Origin: Aquabacter sediminis
Lineage (GTDB): Bacteria > Pseudomonadota > Alphaproteobacteria > Rhizobiales > Xanthobacteraceae
Reading direction: 5' to 3'
Assembly (NCBI RefSeq): GCF_028863665.1
Contig: NZ_JARBFX010000015.1
Location: forward strand, 33,801-97,800
Length of the DNA: 64,000 nucleotides
Below are positions 9,590 through 19,759 of this stretch, in pieces. How positions within the stretch are numbered: position 1 is the first letter of the stretch; every line of letters starts with the position of its first letter. The notes under the pieces were generated by a model, which worked only from the letters and a program-made list of their open reading frames with translations, did not search any database and was not told the origin of the DNA. The position numbers and the translations under genes were made by a program.

Positions 9590-9612
9590 CGCGCGGCGGC
9601 TTTCGCCGCGCG
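9590..9612. other. Perfect 9-bp GC stem-loop before the peroxiredoxin gene
   Basis: CGCGCGGCG (9590-9598) and CGCCGCGCG (9604-9612) pair perfectly around GCTTT. It lies in the 233-base gap after the DsbD-N-like gene, 47 bases before the peroxiredoxin ATG. There is no T run. It may end the upstream transcript in a factor-dependent way or shape the leader. Confidence 0.3.
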
Positions 9613-9659
9613 GCACCCCATCCGGCGTGCACGGCCGGAGACCATCAGCGGAGCAAGAC

Positions 9660-10145
9660 ATGCCCATCCAAGTCGGCGACACCCTCCCGTCCGTGACCTT
9701 CCGCGTCGGCACCGAAGACGGGCCGGTGCCGAAGACCACCGAGGAAATCTTCAAGGGCAAGCGCGTGGTCCTGTTCGCGGTGCCCGGCGCCTTCACCCCC
9801 ACCTGCCACAAGAACCATCTGCCGGGCTATGTGGCGCGCGCGGACGAGATCAAGGGCAAGGGCATTGACACCATCGCGGTGGTGGCCGTGAACGACCCCT
9901 TCGTCATGAGCGCCTGGGAAAAGGCTTCCGGCGCCGACGGCAAGGTGCTGTTCCTGTCCGACGGCAATGCGGACTTCGCCAAGGCCGTGGACCTGACCTT
10001 CGACGGCGGCATGGCCGGCCTCGGCATCCGCGCCAAGCGCTTCTCCATGCTGGTGGAAGACGGCGTGGTGAAGTCCCTCAACGTGGAGGACGTGCCCTCC
10101 AAGGCGGACGTGTCCAGCGCCCAGACCATGCTCGGCCAGATCTGA
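9660..10145 (+). CDS. Peroxiredoxin, Prx5/AhpE-like atypical group
   Basis: A 161-residue thiol peroxidase that reduces hydrogen peroxide and alkyl peroxides in the cytoplasm. The peroxidatic cysteine is Cys49 in VPGAFTPTCHKNHLPGY, followed by ADEIKGKGIDTIAVVAVND and FDGGMAGLGIRAKRFSM, all hallmarks of the Prx5 subfamily. There is no second conserved cysteine, so glutathione or another thiol probably resolves it. The ATG at 9660 matches the family start (MPIQVGDTLPSVTF). Confidence 0.92.
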   Translation: MPIQVGDTLPSVTFRVGTEDGPVPKTTEEIFKGKRVVLFAVPGAFTPTCHKNHLPGYVARADEIKGKGIDTIAVVAVNDPFVMSAWEKASGADGKVLFLSDGNADFAKAVDLTFDGGMAGLGIRAKRFSMLVEDGVVKSLNVEDVPSKADVSSAQTMLGQI

Positions 10146-10157
10146 GTCCCACGCCCA

Positions 10158-10179
10158 GTCCGCCGGTCCGCCGGCGGAC
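10158..10179. terminator. Perfect 9-bp stem-loop between convergent genes
   Basis: GTCCGCCGG and CCGGCGGAC pair perfectly around TCCG, between the stop of the peroxiredoxin gene (+) and the stop of the YdcH-like gene (-). Being symmetric it could serve both transcripts. No T run follows on either strand. Confidence 0.45.
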
Positions 10180-10186
10180 GCCCCCG

Positions 10187-10393
10187 TCAAGCGATGATGT
10201 CGGGGAACAACTGGTCCTCCAGGTGGCTGATCTTGTCCTTGAGCTGGAGCTTGCGCTTCTTCAGCCGCTGGATCTGGAGCACGTCCGAGCCCGACACGGC
10301 GGTGAGGGCGTCGATGGCCACGTCCAGATCGCGATGCTCCTGCCGCAGGCGTTCCAGCAGAAGCTTCAGATCCCGTTCCTCGTCACTGGTCAT
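10187..10393 (-). CDS. YdcH family small protein (DUF465)
   Basis: A 68-residue helical protein of the DUF465/YdcH family. It has a charged coiled-coil of about 30 residues, an SGSDVLQIQRLKKRKLQLKD turn-and-helix and a short tail. Its function is not established. It is divergent from a second, shorter member of the same family 221 bases away. Confidence 0.78.
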   Translation of the reverse strand: MTSDEERDLKLLLERLRQEHRDLDVAIDALTAVSGSDVLQIQRLKKRKLQLKDKISHLEDQLFPDIIA

Positions 10394-10614
10394 GCAAGAA
10401 TCCGCCGCGCCCGGAAGAGGCTGTCCCTAAGCGAATATCGCACGGGGATACGCGCCCGCAAGTCACCCAAAGCCACTGCGCGGGGACACACGGCGCCGCA
10501 TGGGAGACTGGGATGCGGCCGTTCGTTTGCTGCGGTGCCGCATAAGTGGCCCATCGACTCTTCGCCGCCTCCATGACAGACTGATGTCCGTTGCAGACAG
10601 GGAGAGGCGAAAGC

Positions 10615-10794
10615 ATGTCCGTCCAGTCGCACATTGCAGAGCTTGAGCGTCGTCACGCAGCTCTCGACACGGAATTGTCCCGTGAACTCCAGCGCCCGGC
10701 CACCGACCCCACGCGGATTGCCGAACTGAAGCGCAAGAAGCTCGTCCTGAAGGACCAGATCACCCGCCTGAGAGGCAATAGCACCGTACATTGA
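10615..10794 (+). CDS. YdcH family small protein (DUF465), second copy
   Basis: A 59-residue protein sharing the family core with the divergent neighbour: here ELKRKKLVLKDQI, there RLKKRKLQLKDKI. The ATG at 10615 follows a GGGAGAGG ribosome site; the in-frame start eight codons earlier lacks one. Function unknown. Confidence 0.75.
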   Translation: MSVQSHIAELERRHAALDTELSRELQRPATDPTRIAELKRKKLVLKDQITRLRGNSTVH

Positions 10795-11020
10795 GCGTCA
10801 CTGTGCCGTCGTGCCGGCCAGCGCTTCATCGTGTGAGGGAGGGGCAATCGCCTCTCTAGGACGATGGGATGCAGGTTCGGATGTCCGGCACTTCACAAAC
10901 GAGCACCGGTTGACGTTAGGGAAAGTTCTGCAACACCTTTCCCCCGTCCCTTGCCCGGCGCTTACGTGAAGTTTGCGCGTGAGTGTTCCATCTGCGCCCA
11001 AATGCCTTTAATCGGGCGCC

Positions 11021-12841
11021 ATGGCTCCTCCGCTCATCCAGCTCCAGGACATCCACCTGCGCTTCGGCGCGACCCCCTTGCTCGACGGCGCAGACCTCGC
11101 GGTATCGCCCGATGACCGCCTGTGCCTCGTGGGGCGCAACGGCTCGGGAAAGTCCACCTTGCTGAAGGTGGCCGCCGGCCTCATCGAGCCGGATTCGGGC
11201 ACGCGCTTCTTCCAGCCGGGCGCGACGGTCCGGTATCTGCCGCAAGAGCCGGACTTTTCCGGCGTTGCGTCCACGCTGGCCTATGTGGAGGCCGGCCTCG
11301 GGCCGGGCGACGATCCCTATCGCGCCCGGTACCTGCTTGAACAATTGGGTCTCACCGGCGAGGAGGAGCCCAACCGCCTGTCCGGCGGGGAGGCGCGCCG
11401 TGCCGCTTTGGCCCGTGTGCTGGCGCCCGAGCCCGACGTTCTGCTCCTCGACGAGCCCACCAATCATCTCGATCTGCCGGCCATCGAATGGCTGGAAAGC
11501 GAATTGAAGTCGCTGCGCTCGGCCCTCGTGGTCATCAGCCATGACCGCCGGTTCCTGGAGACCTTGTCGCGCGCCACCGTCTGGCTCGACCGCGGCACCA
11601 CGCGGCGCCTCGACCAGGGTTTCGGCAAGTTCGAGGCTTGGCGCGACGATGTGCTGGAACAGGAAGAGACTGAGCGCCACAAGCTGGACCGCAAGATCGT
11701 CGCGGAGCTGGACTGGCTGCGCTATGGCGTCACAGCCCGCCGGAAGCGGAACGTGCGTCGCCTCGGCCAGCTTCACGCCATGCGCAAGGACCGGCGCGAG
11801 GAGCGCCGTTCGCAAGGCAATGTGAAGATCACGGTCAGCGAGGCGGACACTTCCGGCAAGCTGGTGATCGAGGCCAAGGGCATCTCCAAGACGTTCGCCG
11901 AAGTGCCGGTGGTGAAGGACTTCTCCACCCGCATCCTGCGCGGCGACCGGATCGGCATCGTCGGCCCCAACGGCGCCGGAAAGACCACGCTGCTGAAGAT
12001 GCTGATCGGGGACCTTAAGCCAGACACCGGAACGGTGAAGATCGGCGCGAACCTGGAGATCGCCTCGCTCGACCAGCGCCGCACGGCCCTTGATCCGGAC
12101 ACCACCTTGCGCGACGCGCTGACCGGCGGCGGGTCCGACCAGGTGATGGTGGGCGGCGTGCCCAAGCACGTCATGGGCTATCTCAAGGACTTCCTGTTCA
12201 CGCCGGAGCAGGCCAACTCGCCTTTGCGTGTGCTGTCGGGCGGCGAGCGCGCCCGCCTCATGCTCGCGCGTGCCCTGGCGCTGCCCTCCAACATGCTGGT
12301 GCTGGACGAGCCCACCAACGACCTCGACCTGGAAACCCTCGACCTGCTGCAGGAGATGGTGGCCGACTATCCCGGCACCGTGCTGCTGGTGAGCCACGAC
12401 CGTGACTTCCTGGATCGAACCGTCTCCTCGGTCATCGTCGCCGAGGGCGAGGGCGTTTTCCGGGAATATGCCGGTGGCTATTCGGACATGGTGGCCCAGC
12501 GTGGCCGTGGCGTGGAGACCAAGGGCAAAGGCGAGGGCCGCGGCGCCGCCAAGGGAGAGTCCCGTGTCGACAAGGCACCGGCCAAGCCGGAGGCGGAGAA
12601 GAAGCGGCGCCTGAGCTTCCACGAACAGCACGCGCTGAAAACCTTGCCGCAGACCATGGAGAAGCTGCAGGCCGAGATCGCCCGCCTCGGGGCACTGCTC
12701 GCCGACCCGCAGCTCTATGCCAAGGATCCGGCCAAGTTCGAGCGCTCGTCGAACGCACTCGCCAAGGCGCAAGGCGAGTTGGAGGCGGCCGAGGAGGAAT
12801 GGCTGCGTCTGGAAATCCTGCGCGAGGAAGCCGGAGGCTGA
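11021..12841 (+). CDS. uup: ABC-F family ATPase, Uup type
   Basis: A 606-residue soluble protein with two ABC ATPase domains and no membrane segments, as in ABC-F factors that act on the ribosome. Walker A motifs are GRNGSGKST near residue 37 and GPNGAGKTT near 315, signatures LSGGE, and both Walker B motifs read LLDEPTNHLD or VLDEPTNDLD. The C-terminal 100 residues are charged and coiled (QTMEKLQAEIARLGALLADP), the mark of Uup rather than EttA. Uup has been linked to ribosome quality and transposon excision in E. coli. The ATG has no clear Shine-Dalgarno. Confidence 0.88.
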   Translation: MAPPLIQLQDIHLRFGATPLLDGADLAVSPDDRLCLVGRNGSGKSTLLKVAAGLIEPDSGTRFFQPGATVRYLPQEPDFSGVASTLAYVEAGLGPGDDPYRARYLLEQLGLTGEEEPNRLSGGEARRAALARVLAPEPDVLLLDEPTNHLDLPAIEWLESELKSLRSALVVISHDRRFLETLSRATVWLDRGTTRRLDQGFGKFEAWRDDVLEQEETERHKLDRKIVAELDWLRYGVTARRKRNVRRLGQLHAMRKDRREERRSQGNVKITVSEADTSGKLVIEAKGISKTFAEVPVVKDFSTRILRGDRIGIVGPNGAGKTTLLKMLIGDLKPDTGTVKIGANLEIASLDQRRTALDPDTTLRDALTGGGSDQVMVGGVPKHVMGYLKDFLFTPEQANSPLRVLSGGERARLMLARALALPSNMLVLDEPTNDLDLETLDLLQEMVADYPGTVLLVSHDRDFLDRTVSSVIVAEGEGVFREYAGGYSDMVAQRGRGVETKGKGEGRGAAKGESRVDKAPAKPEAEKKRRLSFHEQHALKTLPQTMEKLQAEIARLGALLADPQLYAKDPAKFERSSNALAKAQGELEAAEEEWLRLEILREEAGG

Positions 12842-12857
12842 CGCGCGCCGCCACGCC

Positions 12858-15335
12858 TCAGATGGCGGGGCCGGCTTCGAAATCGCGATGCTGCGCGGAG
12901 TAGTCCGCCAGCCAGCGGAGGAGATCCGGCATGGCCATGGCCCGGGCATAGAGATAGCCCTGCGCCACATCGCAGCCGATGGTGCGCAGGAGCGCTTCCT
13001 GCGCCTCTGTCTCCACCCCTTCGGCCGTGACCTCCAGGGACAGTTCCCGGCCGAGCCGGACGATGGCTTCCGCGATTCGCGCTTCGCTGGTGTTGGGCCG
13101 CAACCCCTCCAGGAAGGAGCGGTCGATCTTGACGCCGGTCACGGGCAGCCGGCGCAAATAGGCCAGACTCGAATGGCCCGTGCCGAAATCGTCCACCGAG
13201 ACCGCGACCCCAAGGGCACGGATGCGCCGCAATGCATCGATGGCGCGGGACGTATCCGCCATGATGGTGGATTCCGTCAGTTCCACCTCCAGGTCGCCAG
13301 CGCCCGCACCGCTCGCCGCCAGGATGTCGCGGATGCGCTCCGGCAAAGCCCCGTCTGAGAATTGATGGGCCGAGACATTCACCGACAGCCGGCCGCTGAT
13401 GAGCCCGCGTGCCCGCAGGTCCACGATATCGCGGCATACCCGCGTGAGGGCGAAATCCCCGAGCGCATGAATGAGATGAGAGGTCTCCGCCACCGGAATG
13501 AAGAAGTCCGGCATGGCCAGATGGCCGTCCGGCATGCGCCAGCGCATCAGCCCCTCGAACCCACGCACGCGGCGGGTTCTTAGATCGATCTTAGGCTGAT
13601 AGTGGATTTCAAGCTCGTCCTGCGCCACCGCCCGGTGCAAGGCCGTCTCGATCTCCATGAGGTGGCCGGCGCGGCGCGACAGGGAAGGAATGAAGAAGCG
13701 GAAGGTGCCGCCCCCTGCCGACTTGGCGAGCGACAGCGCCAGGTCCGAGCGCAGCGAGATGGTGGCGGCATCGCCCCCGTCCGCGGGGAAGCAGGCGATA
13801 CCCAGGCTCGCGCCGAGCCGCAGGTCCCGGCCCTCGATGGCAAAGGGCCGCGCCACTTCCAGGACGATGCGCGCGCCCAGCTTGGACAATTCGTCGTGGT
13901 CGGAAAGCCCCGGCACGATCATGGAAAACTCGTCGCCTCCAGTGCGTGCGAGTGTCCCGTTTCCCGCCGTAAGAGCGGACAGGCGGTAGCTCACTTCCTG
14001 CAGCACCAGGTCGCCCGCCTTGTGCCCGAAAGCGGCATTGATGGGGGCGAACCGGTCGAGGTCGACAGTGATGACGGACAGTGCCAGTCCGTCGCGCTTG
14101 GCATCCTCGATGGCCGCTTCCAGGCGCAGGCCGAAATGGCGCCGGCTCGGCAGGCCGGTGACGGGATCGAACGCCCCTTCGTCCCGCGTGCTGCGCTCCA
14201 CCTGGCCGGAGAGATCCTCGATCATGGACCAGATGTAAGGCCGCCCCTGCTCGGGGGTCACAAGCACGCCATGCAGCCGCACGGGAATGCGCCGGCCGCT
14301 GGCATGGATGAACTCTTTCACATAGGGCCCGTAGCGCTGGTCCGTGTCGATGGATTCCAGCTGGTTGGCCTCGCTCGCCGCATAGGTGGTGGGGGTCAGG
14401 TCCCAGTAGCTGAGCTTAAGCAGGTCGTCTCGCGAATAGCCGGTCATGGCCTGGAAGGTGCGGTTCACATCCAGGAACGTACCATCGAGGGCGTTTCGCG
14501 CCATGCCGATGGGCGCATGGTCGAACAGGGACTGGAGCATGCCCTCGTTGCGCACCACGGACAGCTGGTGGATCGGCCAAGCCGAGATGTCTGTCCGCAA
14601 GCCCATGGCCCGGATCGGCCGCCCCTGTGCGCGCAGGGTCACGCGGCCGCGGGCCACCACCCAGGTCCAGCCGCCCCCGGGCAGGGCACGGCGGAACTCC
14701 ACGCGGCAGCGCCCGTCGCGAACGAACTGCGCCATCATGTCGGGCATCACCCGGCCAGCATCATCGGGATGAATGAGGGCGCGCCAGGATTCGAGGGAAT
14801 AGAGCGGGCAACTGGTGGTGCCGCCGGTCACCGGAGCGGCGCCGGTGAGATCCAGTTCCCAGGGATGGTCGCGCGTGGCGTCGAGCACCTTGCGCAAGCG
14901 TTCCGCCTGCGCGTGGCGGCGGCGCTGCCAGGCCGTGACGCAGGTGACATCCTCGGCGATCCCCCGCCAGAGCACCCCCCGCCCTTCCGCCCGCGCGGGC
15001 CGCGCTCGAATGAGCAGGCTGCGCGTCCCCCGTTCGGGATGGCGGATCACATAGACACCTTGCCATACGGACAGGCCGGCGGCATGGCGCCGCTCATCGG
15101 CGAGCATATCCTTGAGGCTTTGGCGCGAAAAACGGGAGAACAGTGCATCGGGGGCGCGATAAACCTCCTCCGGCCGGACGCCGAAAAGCTCCTCCACCGC
15201 CGCGCTCACGCGGGAAAATCGGACGCCTTCGTCGCTCACCGTGCATGCAAAGGGGACCACCCCAAGGCCGAGGTGCTCCGGACCGCCCAGATCCTCGTCC
15301 ACCCCCGCGTTCGGACCGGCCCTGTCCTCGTCCAT
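12858..15335 (-). CDS. PAS-GGDEF-EAL cyclic-di-GMP signalling protein
   Basis: An 825-residue soluble sensor with no membrane helix. An N-terminal PAS-like region and a second PAS with PAC tail (FDHAPIGMARNALDGTFLDV) precede a GGDEF domain with an intact TGGDEF motif near residue 468 and an EAL domain whose motif reads EGL near 590. LNVSAHQF, LEVELTES, VDDFGTGHSS and TAEGVETE are intact, so both synthesis and breakdown of cyclic-di-GMP are possible. The frame is open for 37 more codons, but the ATG at 15335 has an AGGAAGG site. It converges on uup with only 16 bases between the stops. Confidence 0.87.
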   Translation of the reverse strand: MDEDRAGPNAGVDEDLGGPEHLGLGVVPFACTVSDEGVRFSRVSAAVEELFGVRPEEVYRAPDALFSRFSRQSLKDMLADERRHAAGLSVWQGVYVIRHPERGTRSLLIRARPARAEGRGVLWRGIAEDVTCVTAWQRRRHAQAERLRKVLDATRDHPWELDLTGAAPVTGGTTSCPLYSLESWRALIHPDDAGRVMPDMMAQFVRDGRCRVEFRRALPGGGWTWVVARGRVTLRAQGRPIRAMGLRTDISAWPIHQLSVVRNEGMLQSLFDHAPIGMARNALDGTFLDVNRTFQAMTGYSRDDLLKLSYWDLTPTTYAASEANQLESIDTDQRYGPYVKEFIHASGRRIPVRLHGVLVTPEQGRPYIWSMIEDLSGQVERSTRDEGAFDPVTGLPSRRHFGLRLEAAIEDAKRDGLALSVITVDLDRFAPINAAFGHKAGDLVLQEVSYRLSALTAGNGTLARTGGDEFSMIVPGLSDHDELSKLGARIVLEVARPFAIEGRDLRLGASLGIACFPADGGDAATISLRSDLALSLAKSAGGGTFRFFIPSLSRRAGHLMEIETALHRAVAQDELEIHYQPKIDLRTRRVRGFEGLMRWRMPDGHLAMPDFFIPVAETSHLIHALGDFALTRVCRDIVDLRARGLISGRLSVNVSAHQFSDGALPERIRDILAASGAGAGDLEVELTESTIMADTSRAIDALRRIRALGVAVSVDDFGTGHSSLAYLRRLPVTGVKIDRSFLEGLRPNTSEARIAEAIVRLGRELSLEVTAEGVETEAQEALLRTIGCDVAQGYLYARAMAMPDLLRWLADYSAQHRDFEAGPAI

Positions 15336-15630
15336 CCGTCCCCGGCCTTCCTGCAGACTGGCGATCGGACCTGGGGAGCCGCGCTCCAACCGACCCTTAA
15401 CATCGCACCTTATTTTTACGATGGGCGGACGGGGCGCCGAGGTCAAGCGCCGAACGCATCGGGTTGTATCATTCTTCCATGCACGCCAGCAGCTTAGCTT
15501 ACATTATCTTCCATTTTCACGGCTTTCCGAGACCCTGAAATCCACGGTTTGCGCGGCGGGCACAGGTTTTGCCGAAGGGCGCGGGAATGGCGAGCCGGCA
15601 CGACATTCCGCATCGGCGTGACGCTTTCGG

Positions 15631-15658
15631 CTTGGTCGCCGTCCCATTCGGGTATAGT
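15631..15658 (+). promoter_or_regulatory. Possible housekeeping promoter of the biotin operon
   Basis: CTTGGT and TATAGT are separated by 16 bases and lie about 35 bases before the bioB ATG. The region is less GC-rich than its surroundings. No BioR palindrome (TTATCTATAA type) was found nearby; only a TTATCT half-site sits near 15504. Confidence 0.35.
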
Positions 15659-15691
15659 TGCTCCGGGCAAAGTCAGACGCAGGATGGCGAG

Positions 15692-16702
15692 ATGTCAGTG
15701 GCGACGGCGGTTCCGCAGGAAACCCGCACCGAAATGACCAACCGCTGGAGCCGGGAAGAGGCACAACGTCTCTATGACCTGCCGCTCAACGACCTGCTGT
15801 TCGAAGCCCAGAGCGTGCATCGCCGGCATTTCGATCCCAACAAGGTGCAGATGAGCCGCCTGCTGTCCATCAAGACCGGCGGCTGCCCCGAGGATTGCGG
15901 CTATTGCAGCCAGTCCGCCCATGCACCCACGGGCCTCAAGGCCTCCAAGCTCATGGAAGTGGAGCGCGTCATCGCCGAGGCCCGCAAGGCCAAGGAAGGC
16001 GGCGCCACCCGCTATTGCATGGGCGCCGCCTGGCGCTCGCCCAAGGAGCGGGACATGGACATGGTGGTGGCCATGGTGGAGGGCGTCAAAGCCCTCGGCA
16101 TGGAAACCTGCATGACGCTGGGCATGCTGACCCCCGACCAGGCGGGGCGCCTTTCCGTGGCTGGGCTTGATTACTACAACCACAACCTCGACACGTCCGA
16201 GCGCTATTACAGCGAGATCATTACCACCCGCACCTTCGCCGACCGCCTGGAGACCCTCTCCAATGTGCGTGACGCCGGCATCAAGGTGTGCGCGGGCGGA
16301 ATCCTGGGCATGGGCGAGACCGCGGATGACCGGATCGACATGCTGCTGACGCTCGCCAACATGGACGTGCCGCCGGAGAGCGTGCCCATCAACATGCTCA
16401 TTCCCATTCCCGGCTCGCGCCTCGCCAATGCCAAGCCGGTGGACCCTTTCGAGTTCGTGCGCACCATCGCGCTCGCCCGCATCCTCATGCCCACCTCCCA
16501 TGTGCGCCTGTCCGCCGGCCGCACCGAGATGAGTGACGAATTGCAGGCCATGTGCTTCTTTGCCGGCGCCAATTCCATCTTCGTGGGCGACTGCCTGCTG
16601 ACCGCCGACAATCCCGGCGAGGACCACGACACCGCTTTGTTCCGCCGCCTGGGAATCACCGGCGAGGACCTCCCGCAGCCGGAGGCGGAAACCCGCCAAT
16701 GA
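15692..16702 (+). CDS. bioB: Biotin synthase
   Basis: A 336-residue radical SAM enzyme that inserts sulfur into dethiobiotin, the last step of biotin synthesis. The cluster ligands are Cys65, Cys69 and Cys72 in [13 protein letters not shown]. Other family blocks are [21 protein letters not shown] and [10 protein letters not shown]. The ATG at 15692 with AGGA upstream replaces an in-frame start 41 codons earlier. It is the first gene of a run in which each gene overlaps or nearly touches the next: bioB, bioF, bioD, bioA, bioZ. Confidence 0.97.
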   Translation: MSVATAVPQETRTEMTNRWSREEAQRLYDLPLNDLLFEAQSVHRRHFDPNKVQMSRLLSIKTGGCPEDCGYCSQSAHAPTGLKASKLMEVERVIAEARKAKEGGATRYCMGAAWRSPKERDMDMVVAMVEGVKALGMETCMTLGMLTPDQAGRLSVAGLDYYNHNLDTSERYYSEIITTRTFADRLETLSNVRDAGIKVCAGGILGMGETADDRIDMLLTLANMDVPPESVPINMLIPIPGSRLANAKPVDPFEFVRTIALARILMPTSHVRLSAGRTEMSDELQAMCFFAGANSIFVGDCLLTADNPGEDHDTALFRRLGITGEDLPQPEAETRQ

Positions 16703-17844
16703 GCGGTGCGCGGCTCGCGCGGTTCGAGACCACCCTGGCGGGCCTGAAGGGCCGCGCCCGGGCGCGGTCGCTCCAGGGGCGCGAGGGGCACGATTTTGCC
16801 TCCAACGACTATATCGGCCTTGCCAGCTCCCCCCGCCTCGCCGACGCCGTTCAGGCGGCACTCGCGCGCGGCGTGCCGGTGGGGGCGGCCGGCTCGCGGC
16901 TCCTGCGCGGCAATCATCCCGAGCACGAGGCGCTGGAGGCGGAAGCCGCCGCCTTTTTTGGCGCACCGGCCTGCCTGTTCTTCGGCAGCGGCTTCGACGC
17001 CAATCTCGCCCTCTTCTCCACCTTGCCCCGGCGCGAGGATTTGGTGGTCCATGACGCGCTGATCCATGCCAGCGTTCATTCCGGCATGGCGGCGGGCAAG
17101 GCCAAGGTGGTCTCCGCCGCACACAATGACGCGCAGGCCTTCGAGGATGCCATCCGCACCTGGCGCGCCGAGGGCGGACGCGGCACGCCCTGGCTCGCGG
17201 TGGAGAGCATCTATTCCATGGATGGCGATGCCGCGCCGCTCGGCGATCTCGTCGCCGTTGCGGAACGCCATGACGGCTTCCTGGTGGTGGACGAGGCCCA
17301 CGCCACCGGCGTGTTCGGCGCACAGGGGCGCGGCCTTGGCGCGGCTTTCGAGGGGCGCGAGTGCCTCATCAGCCTGCACACCTGTGGCAAGGGGCTCGGC
17401 GTCTCCGGCGCGCTGGTGAGCGCGCACGCGAGCCTCATTTCCTTCCTCATCAACCGGGCCCGCCCCTTCATATACGCCACCGCACCCTCGCCGCTCATGG
17501 CCGCAACGGTGCGCGAGGCGCTGCGCGTGTGCGCCGACGAGCCCGAGCGGCGGGACCGCCTCTCCACCCTCGTGCGGCACGCCGAAGCCCGGCTTGCCTC
17601 CCGCCTCGGCGTGCCGGCCAGCGGCTCGCAGATCATCCCCGTGATGATCGGCTCCAACGCCCGGGCCATGGAGGTTGCGCGACGGGTGCAGGCGGCCGGG
17701 TTCGACTGCCGCGCCATCCGCCCGCCCACGGTGCCCGAGGGCACGGCGCGCCTGCGCATCTCGCTCACCTTGAATGTGGATGCCGCAACCGTGGACGGCC
17801 TGGTGGATGCCATCGCATTCGCGCTTCAAGACGTGGCCGCCTGA
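16699..17844 (+). CDS. bioF: 8-amino-7-oxononanoate synthase
   Basis: A 381-residue PLP enzyme that condenses pimeloyl-ACP with alanine. Features are the [12 protein letters not shown] start of the fold, [22 protein letters not shown] and the PLP lysine Lys231 in [10 protein letters not shown]. The ATG overlaps the bioB stop by four bases (ATGA), so translation is probably coupled. Confidence 0.95.
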   Translation: MSGARLARFETTLAGLKGRARARSLQGREGHDFASNDYIGLASSPRLADAVQAALARGVPVGAAGSRLLRGNHPEHEALEAEAAAFFGAPACLFFGSGFDANLALFSTLPRREDLVVHDALIHASVHSGMAAGKAKVVSAAHNDAQAFEDAIRTWRAEGGRGTPWLAVESIYSMDGDAAPLGDLVAVAERHDGFLVVDEAHATGVFGAQGRGLGAAFEGRECLISLHTCGKGLGVSGALVSAHASLISFLINRARPFIYATAPSPLMAATVREALRVCADEPERRDRLSTLVRHAEARLASRLGVPASGSQIIPVMIGSNARAMEVARRVQAAGFDCRAIRPPTVPEGTARLRISLTLNVDAATVDGLVDAIAFALQDVAA

Positions 17845-17867
17845 AGGCGCACGTCCGGGGACCCACC

Positions 17868-18491
17868 ATGCCCGCCTTCATCGTCACCGGCACCGACACC
17901 GGCATCGGCAAGACCATCTTCAGCGCCGCCCTGACCGGGGCCTTGGGCGCGCGCTATTGGAAGCCCGTGCAATCGGGCCTCGAAGAGGAGACCGACAGCG
18001 CCACGGTCGCCCGTCTCGGCCGTGTGCCGCCGGAGCGCATCCTGCCCGAAGCCTATCGGCTCCAGCTCCCCGCCTCACCCCATCTCTCGGCGGAAGCGGA
18101 AGGCGTCGCCATCGATCCCGACGCCCTGGTGCCGCCGGAGGGAAATGGCCCGCTGATCATCGAGGGCGCCGGCGGCCTCCTGGTGCCGCTCACGCGATCC
18201 CTGTTGACCATCGACCTGTTCGCCCGCTGGGGCCTGCCGGTGATCCTGTGCGCACGCACCACGCTCGGCACCATCAACCACACCTTGCTGTCCGTCGAGG
18301 CGCTGCGTCGGCGGAACATGGCGATCCATGGCATCGCCTTCATAGGACCGGAGATGCCGGACAATGCCCGTGTCATCGCGGACTTTTCGGGCGTAAAGAT
18401 CCTGGGCCGGCTGCCGGTGCTCGACCCGCTTGACCCTGAGCGGCTCGCCGGCGCCTTCGCTGACCATTTCGACCTGCGGGACTTTGCCTGA
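17868..18491 (+). CDS. bioD: ATP-dependent dethiobiotin synthetase
   Basis: A 207-residue enzyme that closes the ureido ring of dethiobiotin with CO2 and ATP. The P-loop is GTDTGIGKT (residues 8-16), followed by YWKPVQSG and [12 protein letters not shown], all standard. The ATG lies 23 bases after the bioF stop; the long frame running back into bioF is a shadow. The stop overlaps the bioA ATG by one base (TGATG). Confidence 0.95.
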   Translation: MPAFIVTGTDTGIGKTIFSAALTGALGARYWKPVQSGLEEETDSATVARLGRVPPERILPEAYRLQLPASPHLSAEAEGVAIDPDALVPPEGNGPLIIEGAGGLLVPLTRSLLTIDLFARWGLPVILCARTTLGTINHTLLSVEALRRRNMAIHGIAFIGPEMPDNARVIADFSGVKILGRLPVLDPLDPERLAGAFADHFDLRDFA

Positions 18492-19759
18492 TGCTGTCGT
18501 CCTCCCCCGTCTGGCACCCCTTCACCCAGCACGCCACGGAGCCGGCGCCGCCGCGCATCGTGCGGACGGAAGGCGCCTATCTGGAGAGCGAAGATGGCCG
18601 CCGCATCCTGGACTGCATCTCGTCCTGGTGGGTCATCACCCATGGCCACCGGCACCCCGCCATCATGGCCGCCATCCGGGAGGCGAGCGAAAGCCTCGAC
18701 CAGATCATCTTCGCCGGCTTCACCCACGAACCCGCCGAGGCGCTGGCGCGCGAACTGGTGAAGCTTGCCCCGGCAGGCCTCGACCACGTCTTCTTTTCCG
18801 ATTCGGGCTCCACCTGCGTGGAAGTGGCGCTGAAGATGGCGCTCGGCACCTTCCGCAATCGCGGCGAGCGGCGGTCGCGCATCGTGGTGATGGAGGACAG
18901 CTATCACGGCGACACGATCGGCACCATGAGCGTGGGCGCGCGGGGCGTCTTCAACGCCGCCTACGAGCCCATCCTGTTCGACGTGGACCGCATCCCCTTC
19001 CCCGTCGCCGGCCGGGAGCAGGTGACGCTGGATGCCTTCGAGGCCGTGGCGCGCTCGCGAGAGGCCGCCGCGCTCATCCTGGAGCCGCTGGTTCTGGGAT
19101 CGGGCGGCATGCGCATGTATCCGCCCTGCGTATTGCGGGACCTCCACGCAATTGCTGAGGCCACCGGCACCCTCTTCGTCCTGGACGAGGTCATGACCGG
19201 CTGGGGCCGCACGGGCACCCTCTTCGCCTGCCAGCAGGCGGCCGTGCGGCCGGACATATTGTGCACCTCCAAGGGCCTGACCGGGGGCGCGATCCCCCTC
19301 GCCGCCACCCTCGCAACCCAAGAGATTTTCGACGCCCATTACTCCACGGACAGGCGCCATACCTTCTTCCATTCCTCCTCTTATACCGCCAATCCCATCG
19401 CCTGCGCCGCCGGGCTCGCCAATGTGCGCGTGTGGCAGGAAGAGCCTGTGGCGACGCGGATCGCCCATCTCGCGCGCATGCAGGCGGAGCGGCTGTTCCG
19501 GCTGGCGCAGAACCCGCATTTCTCTTCGCCCCGCCAGTGCGGCACCATCGCCGCCATTGACCTGAACGTACCGGATGGCGGGTATCTGGCCGATGCGGGG
19601 CCGCGTATGCGCGCCTTCTTCCTTGGGCGCGACCTCCTGGTCCGGCCGCTGGGCAACGTGCTTTATGTGATGCCGCCGTACTGCGTCACCGAGGCCGAAC
19701 TCGACCGTGTCTATGACGCCATGGCCGAGGCCGGCCGGCAGTTCGGTGTGGCGGCGTGA
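18491..19759 (+). CDS. bioA: Adenosylmethionine-8-amino-7-oxononanoate aminotransferase
   Basis: A 422-residue PLP aminotransferase that uses SAM as amino donor to make 7,8-diaminopelargonate. Seen are the SSWW aromatic pair near residue 45, [28 protein letters not shown] and the PLP lysine Lys261 in CTSKGLTGG. The pair SWW and the C-terminal MPPYCVT are characteristic of BioA within class III. It overlaps bioD by one base and bioZ by four. Confidence 0.95.
   Translation: MLSSSPVWHPFTQHATEPAPPRIVRTEGAYLESEDGRRILDCISSWWVITHGHRHPAIMAAIREASESLDQIIFAGFTHEPAEALARELVKLAPAGLDHVFFSDSGSTCVEVALKMALGTFRNRGERRSRIVVMEDSYHGDTIGTMSVGARGVFNAAYEPILFDVDRIPFPVAGREQVTLDAFEAVARSREAAALILEPLVLGSGGMRMYPPCVLRDLHAIAEATGTLFVLDEVMTGWGRTGTLFACQQAAVRPDILCTSKGLTGGAIPLAATLATQEIFDAHYSTDRRHTFFHSSSYTANPIACAAGLANVRVWQEEPVATRIAHLARMQAERLFRLAQNPHFSSPRQCGTIAAIDLNVPDGGYLADAGPRMRAFFLGRDLLVRPLGNVLYVMPPYCVTEAELDRVYDAMAEAGRQFGVAA

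Noticed and set aside
9567..9659. Upstream start for the peroxiredoxin
   Set aside because: The extra 31 residues come from a GC hairpin region and are not part of the family.
10916..12970. 684-codon open frame antisense to uup
   Set aside because: Composition is His/Gln/Ala/Gly-rich without any domain, and the opposite strand carries a complete two-domain ABC-F protein. It is a shadow of high-GC third positions.
13602..15497. 631-codon open frame antisense to the PAS-GGDEF-EAL gene
   Set aside because: No recognisable motif and low-complexity text; the real gene has intact PAS, GGDEF and EAL motifs on the minus strand.
15480..15691. BioR operator upstream of bioB
   Set aside because: Only a TTATCT half-site was found; the full palindrome is absent.
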